39,176 nt of DNA from Actinomycetes bacterium (GCA_021793835.1 JAJYRZ010000002.1:1-39176); one strand, 5' to 3'; positions 8,870 to 19,988 are shown, counted from the stretch's first letter. Made by a program: numbers and translations. The notes: generated from the sequence alone by a model not told the origin.

Positions 8870-10072
8870 ATGACACCGACCGTCGCGCTGTCCCTGCTGG
8901 CCGCACTCGTCCTCGGTGGCGTGATCGGCTGGCTCGCCCACGCCGCCCGCTCCGGTGCCCGGTTGGCTCGCGCCGAGGCCGGGCTGGCCGCCCGCATCGA
9001 CGCCGAGGAACAGGAACGCCGGGTCACTGTGCATGCCGAAGACGAGTCGGCCCGGCGTCAGGCCGGGGCGGTCGGTGCGCAGGTGCAGCAGATCATCGCG
9101 CCGCTCCACGAGGTGGTGGGCACGCTCTCCGAGCGCCTGCACCACATCGAGACCGACCGCGCACGCGCCTTCGCCGGCCTGACCGAGCAGGTCGCCGGGA
9201 TGCATCGCACCTCGCGGGAACTCGCCGACCAGACCGGTCGGCTGGCCGGTGCCCTGCAGTCCCCGCAGGTGCGCGGCCGCTGGGGTGAGGTGCAGCTCGA
9301 GCGGGTCGTCGAGCTGGCGGGCATGGCCCGGCACTGTGACTTCGACACCCAGGTCAGCGCACCCGGCCCCGACGGGACCACGGTGCGTCCGGACATGATC
9401 ATCCGCCTGGCCGGCGGTCGCCAGATCGTCGTCGACGCCAAGGTGCCGCTGACCGCTTATCTCCAGGCCGTCGAGCAGACCCGGCCGCAGGACCGGGAGG
9501 CGGCGATGTTCCGGCATGCGGCCCAGGTACGTACACACGTCGATCAGCTCGCGGCGAAGTCGTACTGGCGGGCCTTCGACCCGACCCCGGAGTTCGTGGT
9601 GCTGTTCGTCCCCGGCGACTCGTTCCTCGATGCGGCGCTGACCACCGATCCGGCGCTGCTCGAATACGCCTTCCACCGCAACGTGGTCCTGACCACCCCC
9701 ACGACCCTGATCGCTCTGCTGCGCACCGTCGCCCTGACCTGGCGGCAGGAGGAGTTCGGACGTCAGGCCACCGAGGTCCACGCCCTGGGCCGCGAACTGT
9801 TGCACCGCATCGACGTATTCGCCCGGCACCTCGACCGGACCGGCACGCAGTTGGGCAAGGCCGTCGAATCGTTCAACGCCACGGCCGCCTCGATGCAGTC
9901 CCGGGTGATGGTCACCGCCCGGCGCCTGTCGGAACTGTCGGGCACCGACGAGCCCACCCCGATCCGGTCGGTCGACGACATGCCGCGACCGGTCGCCGGC
10001 GTCCCCGCGGCCCGCCACTCGGCGGTGTCGTCCACAGGATCGTCCCGAGATCCGGTTACCCTCGATGAGTGA
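8870..10072 (+). CDS. rmuC: DNA recombination protein RmuC homolog
   Basis: A 400-residue RmuC family protein. RmuC restrains recombination at inverted repeats and has a restriction-endonuclease-like (PD-(D/E)XK) core. An N-terminal transmembrane helix (about residues 5-25) is followed by a coiled coil (about 30-130) and the conserved core. In the core I see VRGRWGEVQLERVVELAGM, then TTVRPDMIIRL, then IVVDAKVPL with its acidic-lysine catalytic pattern, and later FVVLFVPGDSFLDAAL. The ATG at 8870 is preferred to a TTG ten codons upstream, since it places the membrane helix at the N-terminus as in homologs. The stop overlaps the next gene's GTG by four bases (GTGA). Membrane tethering fits the family. 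Its place beside sbcCD suggests a shared role in DNA structure maintenance. Confidence 0.93.
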   Translation: MTPTVALSLLAALVLGGVIGWLAHAARSGARLARAEAGLAARIDAEEQERRVTVHAEDESARRQAGAVGAQVQQIIAPLHEVVGTLSERLHHIETDRARAFAGLTEQVAGMHRTSRELADQTGRLAGALQSPQVRGRWGEVQLERVVELAGMARHCDFDTQVSAPGPDGTTVRPDMIIRLAGGRQIVVDAKVPLTAYLQAVEQTRPQDREAAMFRHAAQVRTHVDQLAAKSYWRAFDPTPEFVVLFVPGDSFLDAALTTDPALLEYAFHRNVVLTTPTTLIALLRTVALTWRQEEFGRQATEVHALGRELLHRIDVFARHLDRTGTQLGKAVESFNATAASMQSRVMVTARRLSELSGTDEPTPIRSVDDMPRPVAGVPAARHSAVSSTGSSRDPVTLDE

Positions 10073-11016
10073 CCGTTCTTCAGCGCTCCCGCGGCCGGGT
10101 CGAGACCGACCGGCGCTCAGTCGTGCCCACGGTGGGTGGACTGCCGTGGTGGGCGGTGATCGCCACCGCCCTGGCACCGATCCTGCTCGGTGTGCTGATC
10201 GACTCGGCCCGCGGTACCGAACTGACCCGCGTCTACGGGGTCCTCTACACGCTCGGATGCCTGGCCGCCGTGCTGGTCGCCCAGAACCGCGCCCTGTTCA
10301 CCGCGATGGTCCAGCCACCACTGCTGATGGTGGTGGTCGTGCCGTTGACGTACTGGGGCTACACCGACGGGCCGCTCGGCGGTTTCAAAGGCGCGGTGCT
10401 CGACCTGGGGCTGCCGCTGATCAACAGGTTCCCCACCATGGCGATCACGGCCGTGGTGGTGTGGGTGATCGGCGCGATCCGACTGGTGAACTATCTGCAG
10501 GACCGCCGGGCGGTCCGTGCACCCCGACCGGCCATGCCCGCCACCCGGCGCCCCGGCGCCCGTGACTCCGTAGACGCCACCGGCACCGCTGGCCGGGCCA
10601 AGGACGCACCGCGGCGTGAACGCCCCGCCCGCCCGCGCCGGCCCCGCCCCGCGCCCACGGCCGACGACGGCCCGCAGACCGTCGATCGGCCCGCGGGTGA
10701 ACGCAGCCGCGATAAGCGCGCGGCATCGTCGCGCGCCCGCCGTGAAGACGTCTCCCCCGAGCGCCGCTCCGACCAGGCTTCGGCGCAGCCGAGCCGTCGT
10801 CCCGCCCGGCCCACCGCAGGCGAAGCCGGTGCGACACCGCGCAGGCCCCGCCCCGAGTCTTCGGGAGCCGGCGGCCAGACCGCTCCGCAGCGCCCCTCCG
10901 CGCCGCGGGAACCGGCCGCCGATCCGCGCCCGGCCACGCCACCCCGGCCGCGCCCGAGCAGCGCGCCCGACAGCGCAGCGATGCCGCACCTGCCGAACGT
11001 GCGCTACCGGGACTGA
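10069..11016 (+). CDS. DUF6542 domain membrane protein with long Arg/Pro-rich tail
   Basis: A 315-residue protein with four predicted membrane helices (about residues 25-46, 52-72, 76-96 and 122-144) and a disordered tail from about 150 to the end made mostly of Pro, Arg, Ala and Ser. The helical part matches what I recall of the DUF6542 family, which sits beside ychF and ispH in mycobacteria (Rv1111c position). The GTG start at 10069 overlaps the rmuC stop, so translation is probably coupled. The positively charged tail should lie in the cytoplasm and could touch nucleic acid or the membrane surface, but this is a guess. No function is known to me. Confidence 0.8.
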   Translation: MTVLQRSRGRVETDRRSVVPTVGGLPWWAVIATALAPILLGVLIDSARGTELTRVYGVLYTLGCLAAVLVAQNRALFTAMVQPPLLMVVVVPLTYWGYTDGPLGGFKGAVLDLGLPLINRFPTMAITAVVVWVIGAIRLVNYLQDRRAVRAPRPAMPATRRPGARDSVDATGTAGRAKDAPRRERPARPRRPRPAPTADDGPQTVDRPAGERSRDKRAASSRARREDVSPERRSDQASAQPSRRPARPTAGEAGATPRRPRPESSGAGGQTAPQRPSAPREPAADPRPATPPRPRPSSAPDSAAMPHLPNVRYRD

Positions 11017-11112
11017 CCGGCACCGACCGGCCCCTCCAGAGGTCTTCCAACCGCTTCCGGCAGAGGTCGCTTCCGGGGCGATCTGTCGGCCCGTCTTGCC
11101 CACCTTCTCTCC

Positions 11113-11130
11113 GCCGGGCTGCAGCCCGGC
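11113..11130. terminator. 18-bp perfect palindrome between convergent genes, possible bidirectional terminator
   Basis: GCCGGGCTGCAGCCCGGC is a perfect palindrome in the 221-base gap between the convergent DUF6542 gene and ispH. It could fold as a 7-bp hairpin with a 4-base loop. There is no T-tract on either side, as is common in GC-rich actinobacteria. The rest of the gap holds nothing I recognise. Confidence 0.4.
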
Positions 11131-11237
11131 ACGACTGCGGCGACCGTGCCGACCGGTACGACAGCGGCGGCCGTGCCGGGGGCCGGCCGGCCCACGCCCG
11201 CGCCGTGAAAGTTCAGCAGCCGTAGGGCCGGTGCCGA

Positions 11238-12221
11238 TCAGGACTCGGTGATGGTCAGCTTCCGGCTCGGCCGCAGCTCACGCGGCAGCGAGAAGATCAG
11301 CGTCTCCTCCGCGGTCTTGACCGTCTCCACGGTGCCGAAGCCGTGCTCGGCGAGCAGTTCGATCACCCCGCGCACCAGGATCTCGGGCACCGAAGCACCC
11401 GAGCTCACGCCCACGGTGTTGACACCTTCGAACCAGGCGGGGTCGACCTGGTCGGCGTAGTCGACCAGGTGCCCGGCCTTGGCGCCGGCCTGCATCGCGA
11501 CCTCGACCAGACGGACCGAGTTCGACGAGTTCTGCGAACCGACGACGATGAACAGATCGCACTCGGGCGCCATCTGCTTGACGGCCACCTGACGGTTCTG
11601 GGTGGCGTAGCAGATGTCGTCGCTCGGCGGATCCTGCAGCTTCGGGAAACGCTCCCGCAGCTTGCGCACCGTCTCCATGGTCTCGTCGACGCTCAAGGTG
11701 GTCTGCGACAGCCACACCACCTTGTCCTCGTCGCGGACGGTGACCTTGTCGACCTCCCACGGGCCGTTGACCACCTGCACGTGCGAGGGAGCCTCACCGG
11801 CCGTGCCCTCGACCTCCTCGTGACCGTCGTGACCGATCAGCAGGATGTCGTAGTCGTCGCGGGCGAAACGCTTGGCCTCGTTGTGCACCTTGGTCACCAG
11901 CGGGCAGGTCGCATCGATGGTGCGCAGCTTGCGGTCCTCGGCCGACTGACGCACCGCCGGCGAGATGCCGTGGGCGGAGAAGATCACCAGTTCGCCCTCG
12001 GGCACCTCGTCGGTCTCGTCGACGAAGATCACGCCCTGTTTGGTCAGGGTGTCGACCACATGACGGTTGTGCACGATCTCTTTTCGCACATAGATCGGCG
12101 CACCCTGTTGCTCGAGCGCGCGTTCGACCGTTTCCACGGCCCGATCCACACCGGCGCAGTAACCCCGCGGCTCGGCGAGCAGGACACGCTTTTCCACGAC
12201 ACCATCGGCAGAGGCAGACAT
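11238..12221 (-). CDS. ispH: 4-hydroxy-3-methylbut-2-enyl diphosphate reductase (IspH/LytB)
   Basis: IspH is the last enzyme of the MEP isoprenoid pathway; it reduces HMBPP to IPP and DMAPP with a [4Fe-4S] cluster. The protein has 327 residues, near the usual length. The three cluster cysteines are visible: C22 in [12 protein letters not shown]106 in [11 protein letters not shown], and C204 in [18 protein letters not shown] and the [10 protein letters not shown] motif are also present. The ATG at 12219-12221 is preceded by TACCCT six bases upstream and lacks a convincing Shine-Dalgarno, suggesting a leaderless message. It diverges from the Rv1109c-like gene over 77 bases, matching the mycobacterial lytB2 neighbourhood. 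Its product feeds the prenyl transferase encoded at 34952-35713. Confidence 0.97.
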   Translation of the reverse strand: MSASADGVVEKRVLLAEPRGYCAGVDRAVETVERALEQQGAPIYVRKEIVHNRHVVDTLTKQGVIFVDETDEVPEGELVIFSAHGISPAVRQSAEDRKLRTIDATCPLVTKVHNEAKRFARDDYDILLIGHDGHEEVEGTAGEAPSHVQVVNGPWEVDKVTVRDEDKVVWLSQTTLSVDETMETVRKLRERFPKLQDPPSDDICYATQNRQVAVKQMAPECDLFIVVGSQNSSNSVRLVEVAMQAGAKAGHLVDYADQVDPAWFEGVNTVGVSSGASVPEILVRGVIELLAEHGFGTVETVKTAEETLIFSLPRELRPSRKLTITES

Positions 12222-12227
12222 GGCTCC

Positions 12228-12233
12228 AGGGTA
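12228..12233 (-). promoter_or_regulatory. Candidate leaderless -10 element for ispH
   Basis: TACCCT on the minus strand is followed by six bases and the ispH ATG, the same arrangement as upstream of sbcD, the DUF4245 gene and the SNF2 gene. Confidence 0.45.
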
Positions 12234-12298
12234 CTGGTCCGCGACACTCGTGCCACCCCAGCGGTGTTCCGTCGGTGTGATAGGGCACTCTAGAGGGC

Positions 12299-12835
12299 AT
12301 GAAACGACCCCCGTATCTGGCCCGGGTGGCCGCCGGTCTGGCTGCCACCATGGTCGAAGAGACGCGCCGCCTGCCCACCCATGCGCTGACCCTGCCGATG
12401 ACCTCGGTGAGCAAGGTGCTGCAGACCTCCATGCGTGTGCAGCAGACCATGACCCAGCTCGCCATCAAGGGCGATCATGCGCTGTCGTTTCTGTATCCGC
12501 TGCCCGAGCAGCCCGAATGGGCGGTGTTCGACGAGGACCTGGCCGGTGAGACCGAGGCCGACGCCGCCGGCCCGGGGCGCTTCGCCCTGTACTCCACCCC
12601 GCCGGAGGCCACCCTGGTGGAGGCCGAGCCGGTGGCCGACGCCGATCCGGGTGCACCCGAGGTGGTCACCACGCTCGGCTACGACTCGCTGACCCTTGCC
12701 CAGTTGCGGCCGCGCCTGGCCTCGCTGCCGCAGGACCAGGTCGAGGCGCTGCTGGCCTATGAGCGCGGCCACGGCGCGCGTTCGCCGTTCCTGACCATGC
12801 TGGAGAACCGGCTGGCCGCACTGGCCGCGAAGTGA
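12299..12835 (+). CDS. Rv1109c-like 'lipid droplet-associated' protein
   Basis: A 178-residue protein without signal peptide. The N-terminal 60 residues look amphipathic and contain [19 protein letters not shown]; an acidic, variable middle (about 80-115) is followed by a helical C-terminus with [20 protein letters not shown]. This organisation and the position between ispH and xseA match the mycobacterial Rv1109c family, which annotation pipelines call lipid droplet-associated. That label is from memory and the biochemical role is not established. The ATG at 12299 lacks a properly spaced Shine-Dalgarno (GAGGG sits only one base away). The stop overlaps the xseA GTG by four bases, so it heads the xseA-xseB operon. 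The [16 protein letters not shown] element resembles a short helical repeat that could bind DNA or protein; this is my inference. Confidence 0.75.
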   Translation: MKRPPYLARVAAGLAATMVEETRRLPTHALTLPMTSVSKVLQTSMRVQQTMTQLAIKGDHALSFLYPLPEQPEWAVFDEDLAGETEADAAGPGRFALYSTPPEATLVEAEPVADADPGAPEVVTTLGYDSLTLAQLRPRLASLPQDQVEALLAYERGHGARSPFLTMLENRLAALAAK

Positions 12836-14070
12836 CCGCACCGGCCGGGCCGTCCACCCCGGATCAGCCGTGGCCGGTACGGGTGGTGGCGAGCAAGATC
12901 GCCGACTGGATCCACCGCCTGGGCGCGGTGTGGGTCGAGGGCGAGATCACGCAGATGTCGCTGCGTCCGGGCACCCGCACCGCCTTCGTGGTGCTGCGTG
13001 ACCCGTCGGCGAACATGTCGCTGCAGCTGACCTGCCCGCCGTCGCTGATCCAGTCCTCACCGGTCCCGCTGACCGAGGGCAGCCGGGTGGTCGTGCACGG
13101 CAAGCCGTCGTTCTACACCGGTCGGGGCACCCTGTCGCTGCGGGTGACCGAGATCCGCGCTGTCGGCATCGGCGAACTGCTCGCCCGGATCGAACGGTTG
13201 CGTAAGGCGCTCGACGCCGAGGGGCTGTTCGACCCACGCCTCAAGCGCCCTCTGCCGTTCCTGCCGGCCACGGTCGGCCTGATCACCGGCCGGGCCTCGG
13301 CCGCCGAGCGCGATGTGCTCTCGGTCGCCCAGCGGCGCTGGCCGGAGGTGCGTTTCGAGGTGCGCAACACCGCGGTGCAGGGCCCGACGGCCGTGGCCCA
13401 GGTGGTCGAGGCGCTCGCCGAACTCGACGCCGATCCGCGGATCGACGTGATCATCGTCGCCCGCGGCGGCGGCAGCGTCGAAGACCTGCTGCCGTTCTCC
13501 GACGAACAGCTGTGCCGGGCGGTGCACCGGGCCACCACCCCGGTGGTCAGCGCGATCGGGCACGAGCCCGACAATCCGCTGCTCGACCTGGTGGCCGACG
13601 TGCGCGCGGCCACCCCCACCGATGCGGCCAAGACGGTCGTGCCCGACGTCGTGGCCGAGCGCGCCCTGATCACCGATCTGCGCACCCGTTCCGCAGGCGC
13701 CCTGCGCGCCTGGGTGCGCCGCGAACAGCACGGGCTGGCACAGATGCGTTCGCGTCCGGTGCTCGCCGATCCGGCGCGTTCCCTGGCCGAGCGGGCCGAA
13801 CACGTGGACCGGATGCGCGAGTCGGCCCGGCGGGAGATCCGCCGGCTGGCCGAGGCCGAGTCCACCCGGATCGAGCACCTGTCGGCCCGGCTGACCACGC
13901 TCGGCCCGGCCGCGACGCTCGCCCGCGGCTACGCGGTGGTCCAGGCGATGCTGCCCGAGGGCGGCTATCAGGTGGTGCGCAGCGTCGAGGACGCCCCGCC
14001 GGGTACCCAGTTGCGGGTGCGGGTGGCCGACGGCGCCGTGCGCGCCGCGGTGATCGCCCGCGACAGCTGA
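12832..14070 (+). CDS. xseA: Exodeoxyribonuclease VII large subunit
   Basis: XseA is the catalytic subunit of exonuclease VII, which degrades single-stranded DNA from both ends. The protein has 412 residues. An N-terminal OB-fold domain (about residues 14-115) with [10 protein letters not shown] is followed by the catalytic domain: [19 protein letters not shown], then [20 protein letters not shown] and [29 protein letters not shown]. The C-terminal third is a long Arg/Glu-rich helical region. The GTG at 12832 overlaps the previous stop (GTGA), so translation is likely coupled. xseB follows after 35 bases. With sbcCD and rmuC this window holds several DNA end-processing factors within 10 kb. 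Confidence 0.97.
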   Translation: MTAPAGPSTPDQPWPVRVVASKIADWIHRLGAVWVEGEITQMSLRPGTRTAFVVLRDPSANMSLQLTCPPSLIQSSPVPLTEGSRVVVHGKPSFYTGRGTLSLRVTEIRAVGIGELLARIERLRKALDAEGLFDPRLKRPLPFLPATVGLITGRASAAERDVLSVAQRRWPEVRFEVRNTAVQGPTAVAQVVEALAELDADPRIDVIIVARGGGSVEDLLPFSDEQLCRAVHRATTPVVSAIGHEPDNPLLDLVADVRAATPTDAAKTVVPDVVAERALITDLRTRSAGALRAWVRREQHGLAQMRSRPVLADPARSLAERAEHVDRMRESARREIRRLAEAESTRIEHLSARLTTLGPAATLARGYAVVQAMLPEGGYQVVRSVEDAPPGTQLRVRVADGAVRAAVIARDS

Positions 14071-14105
14071 CCGGGCCCGGATCTGAAGACGAAGTGGAGA
14101 CCGAC

Positions 14106-14369
14106 ATGGAACAGACCGAAGATCGCCCCGTCGACCAGCTCGGCTACGAGGAGGCCCGCGACGAGTTGATCGACGTGGTGCGCGTGCTCGAGCAGGGCGG
14201 GCTGGATCTGGACGCCTCGCTGGCCCTGTGGGAGCGCGGCGAACAGCTGGCCAAGCGCTGCGAGGAGCACCTGGACGGGGCGCACCGTCGCATCGAGAAG
14301 GCGCTCGCCCAGGGCCAGGACGCCGAGTCCGATGCCGACTCCGCCCCGGCCGGTGAGGCACCGTTCTGA
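14106..14369 (+). CDS. xseB: Exodeoxyribonuclease VII small subunit
   Basis: An 87-residue XseB protein. The conserved helical hairpin occupies residues 12-65, with [18 protein letters not shown] and the typical [18 protein letters not shown], followed by a low-complexity acidic tail of about 20 residues. Several XseB copies wrap around one XseA and are needed for stable exonuclease VII. The ATG at 14106 has TGGAGA 9 bases upstream. It ends the operon and faces the DUF4245 gene, with a hairpin in the gap. Confidence 0.95.
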   Translation: MEQTEDRPVDQLGYEEARDELIDVVRVLEQGGLDLDASLALWERGEQLAKRCEEHLDGAHRRIEKALAQGQDAESDADSAPAGEAPF

Positions 14370-14388
14370 CCGTCGCGGCCGCAGCGGC

Positions 14389-14408
14389 TGACGGCTCCAG
14401 CGCCGTCA
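14389..14408. terminator. Hairpin between convergent xseB and DUF4245 gene
   Basis: TGACGGC and GCCGTCA form a perfect 7-bp stem around a 6-base loop in the 52-base gap between the two stop codons. The position suits a bidirectional terminator; no T-tract is present. Confidence 0.5.
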
Positions 14409-14421
14409 CCGCGCGCCCGGG

Positions 14422-15033
14422 TCAGTCCAGCGCGTCCGTCTCGGCCTGCGCCTCGGTGCGCCGGGCGGGCAGCGGCTCGGCCTCCTGCACCGCCTCGGCC
14501 AGCACCGTGAACTCGGCCTCGTCACCCGATCCGGTGATCGACACGTTCACCCCCGGCAGCGAGGTCACCCACAGCGCCTCACCGTTGTCGGCGGTGTAGA
14601 CCTGCCAGTCGGTGCCGGCCACCTCGGTCTCCTCCTCGAACGCCGGCGGGCCGTCGGACTGCGACTCCAGCAGCACCTCGATGTCCGCATCGGTCTGAGC
14701 CAGACGCAGATACGACTTCGGGTCGTCGACGTCGGTGATGTAACCGACCTCGACCACCTTCTGGTCGTCCTCCAGCAGCTGTGCCCCACCGGAGTTGGAC
14801 TGCCAGGCGTCCGGCAGTGCGGGGTTGCGTACCGGGAACGATTCGGTGTTCGCGCGCATCTGCAGCGCGGAGTCCACGTCGTACTCCGGTACCTCCCCGA
14901 CGGTCGGTCCGTCCGGGCTGAAGTCGCACTGTCTGGCGCCGCCCGCGATCAGCAGGATGATCAGCACCAGCGGGATCATGGACAGGAACATGTCCCGGTT
15001 GCTCTGCAGCAGGCGAGATTTCTGTGAGGCCAC
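14422..15033 (-). CDS. DUF4245 domain-containing membrane-anchored protein
   Basis: A 203-residue protein with one N-terminal membrane helix (about residues 16-34) that anchors a secreted domain. The domain contains PEYDVDSALQMRANTESFPVR, PDAWQSNSGGA and a C-terminal ITGSGDEAEFTVLAEAVQ. It matches my memory of the DUF4245 family, found opposite glpX in mycobacteria (Rv1100). The reading frame is open 16 codons further up, but the GTG at 15031-15033 starts just before the conserved polar segment SQKSRLLQSNRDMFLSM; a TACTGT hexamer five bases upstream suggests a leaderless message. The function is unknown. It diverges from glpX over 146 bases. Confidence 0.82.
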   Translation of the reverse strand: MASQKSRLLQSNRDMFLSMIPLVLIILLIAGGARQCDFSPDGPTVGEVPEYDVDSALQMRANTESFPVRNPALPDAWQSNSGGAQLLEDDQKVVEVGYITDVDDPKSYLRLAQTDADIEVLLESQSDGPPAFEEETEVAGTDWQVYTADNGEALWVTSLPGVNVSITGSGDEAEFTVLAEAVQEAEPLPARRTEAQAETDALD

Positions 15034-15038
15034 GCCGC

Positions 15039-15044
15039 ACAGTA
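15039..15044 (-). promoter_or_regulatory. Candidate leaderless -10 element for the DUF4245 gene
   Basis: TACTGT on the minus strand lies five bases before the GTG start at 15033. This supports that start over the upstream codons in the same frame. Confidence 0.4.
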
Positions 15045-15179
15045 TCTCAGGGGCCTGTCGCGGCTCGCCACGCCGGTGCACCGTGTGCCCGGCTGCTCTG
15101 CGAGAATCGACCGCGGTACCCGCTTTTCCACAACGGCTGCGTCGGATGAGCCGCGCGCAGCACTCCCGGGAGGAGACCC

Positions 15180-16190
15180 ATGACCACCTCGTCCACCCCG
15201 CAGCGTCAAGCGCCCGACCGCAACCTGGCGATGGAACTGGTCCGCGTGACCGAGGCCGCCGCGATGGCCTCCGGCCGGTGGGTCGGCCGCGGCGACAAGG
15301 AGGGCGGCGACGGCGCGGCGGTCGACGCGATGCGCCACATGGTCTCCTCGGTGTCGATGCGCGGCGTCGTGGTCATCGGCGAGGGTGAGAAGGACGAGGC
15401 GCCGATGCTCTACAACGGCGAAGAGGTCGGCAACGGCGACGGCCCGCTGTGCGACGTGGCGGTCGACCCGATCGACGGCACCACCTTGATGGCCAAGGGC
15501 ATGCCCGGTTCGATCTCGGTGCTGGCCGTGGCCGAGCGCGGCGCGATGTTCGACCCCTCGGCCGTGTTCTACATGGAGAAGCTCGCGGTCGGCCCGGCCG
15601 CCGCCGGCAAGGTGGACATCACCGCCCCGATCGCCGAGAACGTCCGTCGGGTGGCCAAGGCCAAGAACGGGGACGTCTCCGACGTTGCGGTGTGCATCCT
15701 CGACCGGCCCCGACACGCGGAGCTGATCGACGAGGTCCGTCAGACCGGCGCGCGCATCAAGCTGATCTCCGACGGCGACGTGGCCGGGGCGATCGCCGCG
15801 GCCCGGCCCGAGTCCGGGGTCGACATGCTGCTGGGCATCGGCGGCACCCCGGAGGGCATCATCACCGCGGCCGCGCTGACCTGCATGGGCGGCGAACTGC
15901 AGGGGCGCCTGGCCCCGATCGACGACGCCGAGCGGCAGCAGGCGATCGACGCCGGTCACGACATCGACCGGGTGCTGACCACCGGTGACCTGGTCACCGG
16001 CGAGAACATCTTCTTCTGCGCCACCGGCATCACCGACGGCGACCTGCTGCGCGGGGTGCGCTACGGCGGCGGCGGGGCCACCACCCAGTCGATCGTCATG
16101 CGGTCGAAGTCCGGCACGGTGCGCATCGTCGAGGCCCAGCACCGGCTGACCAAGCTGCGCGAGTTCACCACCCCCGAATTCGACTCCTGA
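15180..16190 (+). CDS. glpX: Class II fructose-1,6-bisphosphatase (GlpX)
   Basis: GlpX hydrolyses fructose 1,6-bisphosphate to fructose 6-phosphate and is the gluconeogenic FBPase of mycobacteria. The protein is 336 residues. Visible family motifs are [20 protein letters not shown] at the N-terminus, [15 protein letters not shown], the metal-binding [29 protein letters not shown] and [10 protein letters not shown]. The ATG at 15180 follows GGAGGAGA with about 4 bases between. It is the first of three phosphatase or TCA genes on this strand (glpX, fum, cysQ-like); 234 bases with a hairpin separate it from fum, so it probably has its own transcript end. Confidence 0.97.
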   Translation: MTTSSTPQRQAPDRNLAMELVRVTEAAAMASGRWVGRGDKEGGDGAAVDAMRHMVSSVSMRGVVVIGEGEKDEAPMLYNGEEVGNGDGPLCDVAVDPIDGTTLMAKGMPGSISVLAVAERGAMFDPSAVFYMEKLAVGPAAAGKVDITAPIAENVRRVAKAKNGDVSDVAVCILDRPRHAELIDEVRQTGARIKLISDGDVAGAIAAARPESGVDMLLGIGGTPEGIITAAALTCMGGELQGRLAPIDDAERQQAIDAGHDIDRVLTTGDLVTGENIFFCATGITDGDLLRGVRYGGGGATTQSIVMRSKSGTVRIVEAQHRLTKLREFTTPEFDS

Positions 16191-16209
16191 TCGCCGTTCC
16201 CCCTCCGGC

Positions 16210-16247
16210 CCCGCCCGGTCCGCTCATCGACCTCGGGGCCGGGCGGG
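16210..16247 (+). terminator. Hairpin downstream of glpX
   Basis: CCCGCCCGG (16210-16218) and CCGGGCGGG (16239-16247) form a 9-bp GC stem about 20 bases after the glpX stop. An alternative pairing of CCGGCCCCG with CGGGGCCGG is possible in the same place. No T-tract follows. Confidence 0.45.
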
Positions 16248-16251
16248 AGCG

Positions 16252-16267
16252 GTGAACACCGGTTCAC
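16252..16267. promoter_or_regulatory. Inverted repeat upstream of fumarase, possible operator
   Basis: GTGAAC and GTTCAC are perfect 6-bp arms around ACCG, about 157 bases before the fumarase start and just after the glpX terminator-like hairpin. It may be a protein-binding site or chance in GC-rich DNA. Confidence 0.25.
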
Positions 16268-16424
16268 GGCCGTCGGCGGGACCCAGCCGGCCCACACCGG
16301 CGTCGGCACCGCGGGACCCGGCACCTCCCACCGCCGCCCACCCCTGGGCCCGCCCGGCTCCGGTTCCACGGCCGCAACGGCCGGTCACGGTGTGTTCGCC
16401 GCATCGCAGTGGCACAGTGGAGCC

Positions 16425-17932
<1,508 letters not shown>

Positions 17933-17936
<4 letters not shown>

Positions 17937-18694
17937 ACGCCCCGGCCGACACCGCCCGCGCCGATGCGGCCGCGGCCGCACAGATCGCGGCCGAGGCCGG
18001 ACAGGTGCTGCTGGACCTGCGCGACGCGCAGGGCCCGGGCACCGATGCCGACGCGCTGCGGGACCGGGCCGACCGGCGCGCCGAGGCGGTGATCGCGGCC
18101 GCGCTGGCCGAGCGGTTCCCGGCCGATGCGGTGCTGTCGGAGGAACGCGAGGACGATCGCGGTCGGCTCACCGCGGCCCGCACCTGGATCGTCGATCCAC
18201 TCGACGGGACCTTCGAGTACGGGCTGCCCGGCCGGGCCGACTGGGCGGTGCACATCGCCCTGGCCGTCGGGCACGTCGCGGTCGCCGGCGCGGTGGCCCT
18301 GCCCGCACGCGGGGTGGTCTACGACTCGGCCACCGTCGCCGCCCCGGACTTCGGTGCGCCCGGCCGGCTGCGCATCGCGGTCAGCCGCTCACGCACGGCA
18401 CCGCCGGTCACCCACATGCTCGCCCGCCTGGACGCGGTGGAGGTGCGCATGGGGTCGGCCGGGGCCAAGGCGATGGCGGTGGTGCGCGGCGAGGTGGACG
18501 GCTATGTGCACGCCGGCGGGATGTACCAGTGGGATTCGGCGGCCCCCGCGGCCGTCGCGGCCGCCGCCGGGCTGCACGTCAGCCGCATCGACGGCACGCC
18601 GCTGCGCTACAACGACCCCGACCCGTGGCTGCCGGATCTGGTGATCTGCCGCCCCGATGCGGCCGCGCAGATCCTCACCGCCCTCGGCGACTGA
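17933..18694 (+). CDS. CysQ-type inositol monophosphatase family phosphatase
   Basis: A 253-residue Mg-dependent, Li-sensitive phosphatase of the IMPase/FBPase/PAP phosphatase superfamily. Metal ligands are visible: E70-E71 in VLSEERED, D88 and D91 in WIVDPLDGT (88-93), and the C-terminal aspartate in [11 protein letters not shown]. The stretches [18 protein letters not shown] and PLRYN closely match my recollection of M. tuberculosis CysQ (Rv2131c), which hydrolyses 3'-phosphoadenosine 5'-phosphate and fructose 1,6-bisphosphate. After DPLDGT this copy has FEYG where CysQ has REFS, so the substrate may differ. The GTG at 17933 overlaps the fumarase stop (GTGA), implying coupled expression with central carbon genes. 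I leave the gene symbol empty for that reason. Confidence 0.88.
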
Positions 18695-18716
18695 CCCCGG
18701 GCCCGCCGCCCTGCGC

Positions 18717-19988
18717 TCAGCTGCCGGGCGCGAAGTCGGCCAGCATCTCGGTGACCAGTTCGGCGATCGCCGAGCGTTCACTGCGGGTCAGGGTCACGTG
18801 TGCGAACAGCGGATGGCCGGTGAGCTTGTCGACCACCGCGGCCACCCCGTCGTGCCGGCCGACCAGCAGATTGTCGCGCTGGTCGACGTCGTGGGTGAGC
18901 ACCACCCGCGATCCTGCGCCCATCCGGGAGAGCACGGTGAGCAGCACGTTGCGTTCGAGCGACTGCGCCTCGTCGACGATGACGAACGACTCGTGCAGCG
19001 ACCGGCCCCGGATGTGGGTCAGCGGCAGGACTTCGAGCAGTTCCCGATCGACGATCTCCTGCACGGTGTGCGGCTCGGCCAGGCCCTCGAGGGTGTCGAA
19101 CACCGCCTGGGCCCACGGGTTCATCTTCTCGCCCTCGCTGCCGGGCAGGAAGCCGAGTTCTTGACCGCCGACGGCGTACATCGGTCGGAAGATCACCACC
19201 CGGCGGTGGTCGCCGCGTTCGAGCACCGATTCCAGTCCCGCGCACAGCGCCAGCGCCGACTTGCCGGTGCCGGCCCGCCCGCCGAGCGAGACGATGCCGA
19301 CCTCGTCGTCGAGCAGGATGTCGAGGGCGACCTTCTGCTCCGCCGAGCGCGCGGTGAGCCCGAAGGCCGAGACCTCCCCCGGCACCGGACGCACCAGCCC
19401 GCCCGCGCGCACCCGGCCGAGCACCGGCCCGTCGGGGCCGGGAAGCGTGAGCCCGGTATGCCAGGGCAGCGCGGCGGCCGCGGCCACCGTGGTCTCCTGG
19501 CCGGCGGCCAGGGCGCGCACCTCGGCCTCGTCGGCCGCCACGGTCGCCATGCCGGTCCAGCCGGTGTCGACCACCTCCTGGGCGTGATAGTCCTGCGCCG
19601 ACAGGCCCAGCCCGGCGGCCAGCACGCGCCGCCCGGCGTCCCGGCTGACCACGATCACCTCGGCCCCGGAATCGCGCAGGCGCCGGGCGCACCGCAGCAC
19701 CGGATCGCCGCCCTCGTCCGCCCCGTCCGGCGCGGTGTCGACGACCAGGGTGCCGCCCGCCTCGCCCACCGGCACGGGCCGGTCCAGCCGGCCGTGGGCG
19801 GCGCGCAACCCGTCGAGGGTGTCCAGGGCCGCGGCGGCGAATCCGCCCTGCTCCAGGTCCTCGCGCATGGCGGCGAGCGCTGCGACCACCGCGGCCGGCA
19901 CCACCACCGCGTGCTCGTCGAATCGCGACGGCGCCCACGGGTCCGACAGCAGCACCGAGGTGTCGAGGACATGGGTTCGGGTGGACAC
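18717..19988 (-). CDS. phoH2: PhoH2-type protein: PIN-domain RNase fused to PhoH ATPase
   Basis: A 423-residue fusion. Residues 1-150 form a PIN nuclease domain (start [16 protein letters not shown], acidic residues D9 and others). The C-terminal PhoH domain has Walker A GRAGTGKS with K243 and Walker [11 protein letters not shown], then [10 protein letters not shown]. Mycobacterial PhoH2 unwinds and cleaves RNA. The GTG at 19986-19988 has GAGGAG about 8 bases upstream, and its start equals the known N-terminus of Rv1095, so it is chosen over upstream codons in the open frame. In mycobacteria a small antitoxin ORF, phoAT, precedes phoH2; I do not see one in the 147 bases to the divergent SNF2 gene. 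It converges on the CysQ-like gene with a 22-base gap. Confidence 0.93.
   Translation of the reverse strand: MSTRTHVLDTSVLLSDPWAPSRFDEHAVVVPAAVVAALAAMREDLEQGGFAAAALDTLDGLRAAHGRLDRPVPVGEAGGTLVVDTAPDGADEGGDPVLRCARRLRDSGAEVIVVSRDAGRRVLAAGLGLSAQDYHAQEVVDTGWTGMATVAADEAEVRALAAGQETTVAAAAALPWHTGLTLPGPDGPVLGRVRAGGLVRPVPGEVSAFGLTARSAEQKVALDILLDDEVGIVSLGGRAGTGKSALALCAGLESVLERGDHRRVVIFRPMYAVGGQELGFLPGSEGEKMNPWAQAVFDTLEGLAEPHTVQEIVDRELLEVLPLTHIRGRSLHESFVIVDEAQSLERNVLLTVLSRMGAGSRVVLTHDVDQRDNLLVGRHDGVAAVVDKLTGHPLFAHVTLTRSERSAIAELVTEMLADFAPGS

Noticed and set aside
11004-11195. 63-codon minus-strand ORF in the gap between the DUF6542 gene and ispH
   Set aside because: Composition is Ala/Arg/Pro/Gly only, there is no ribosome site and it covers the palindrome; it looks like chance.
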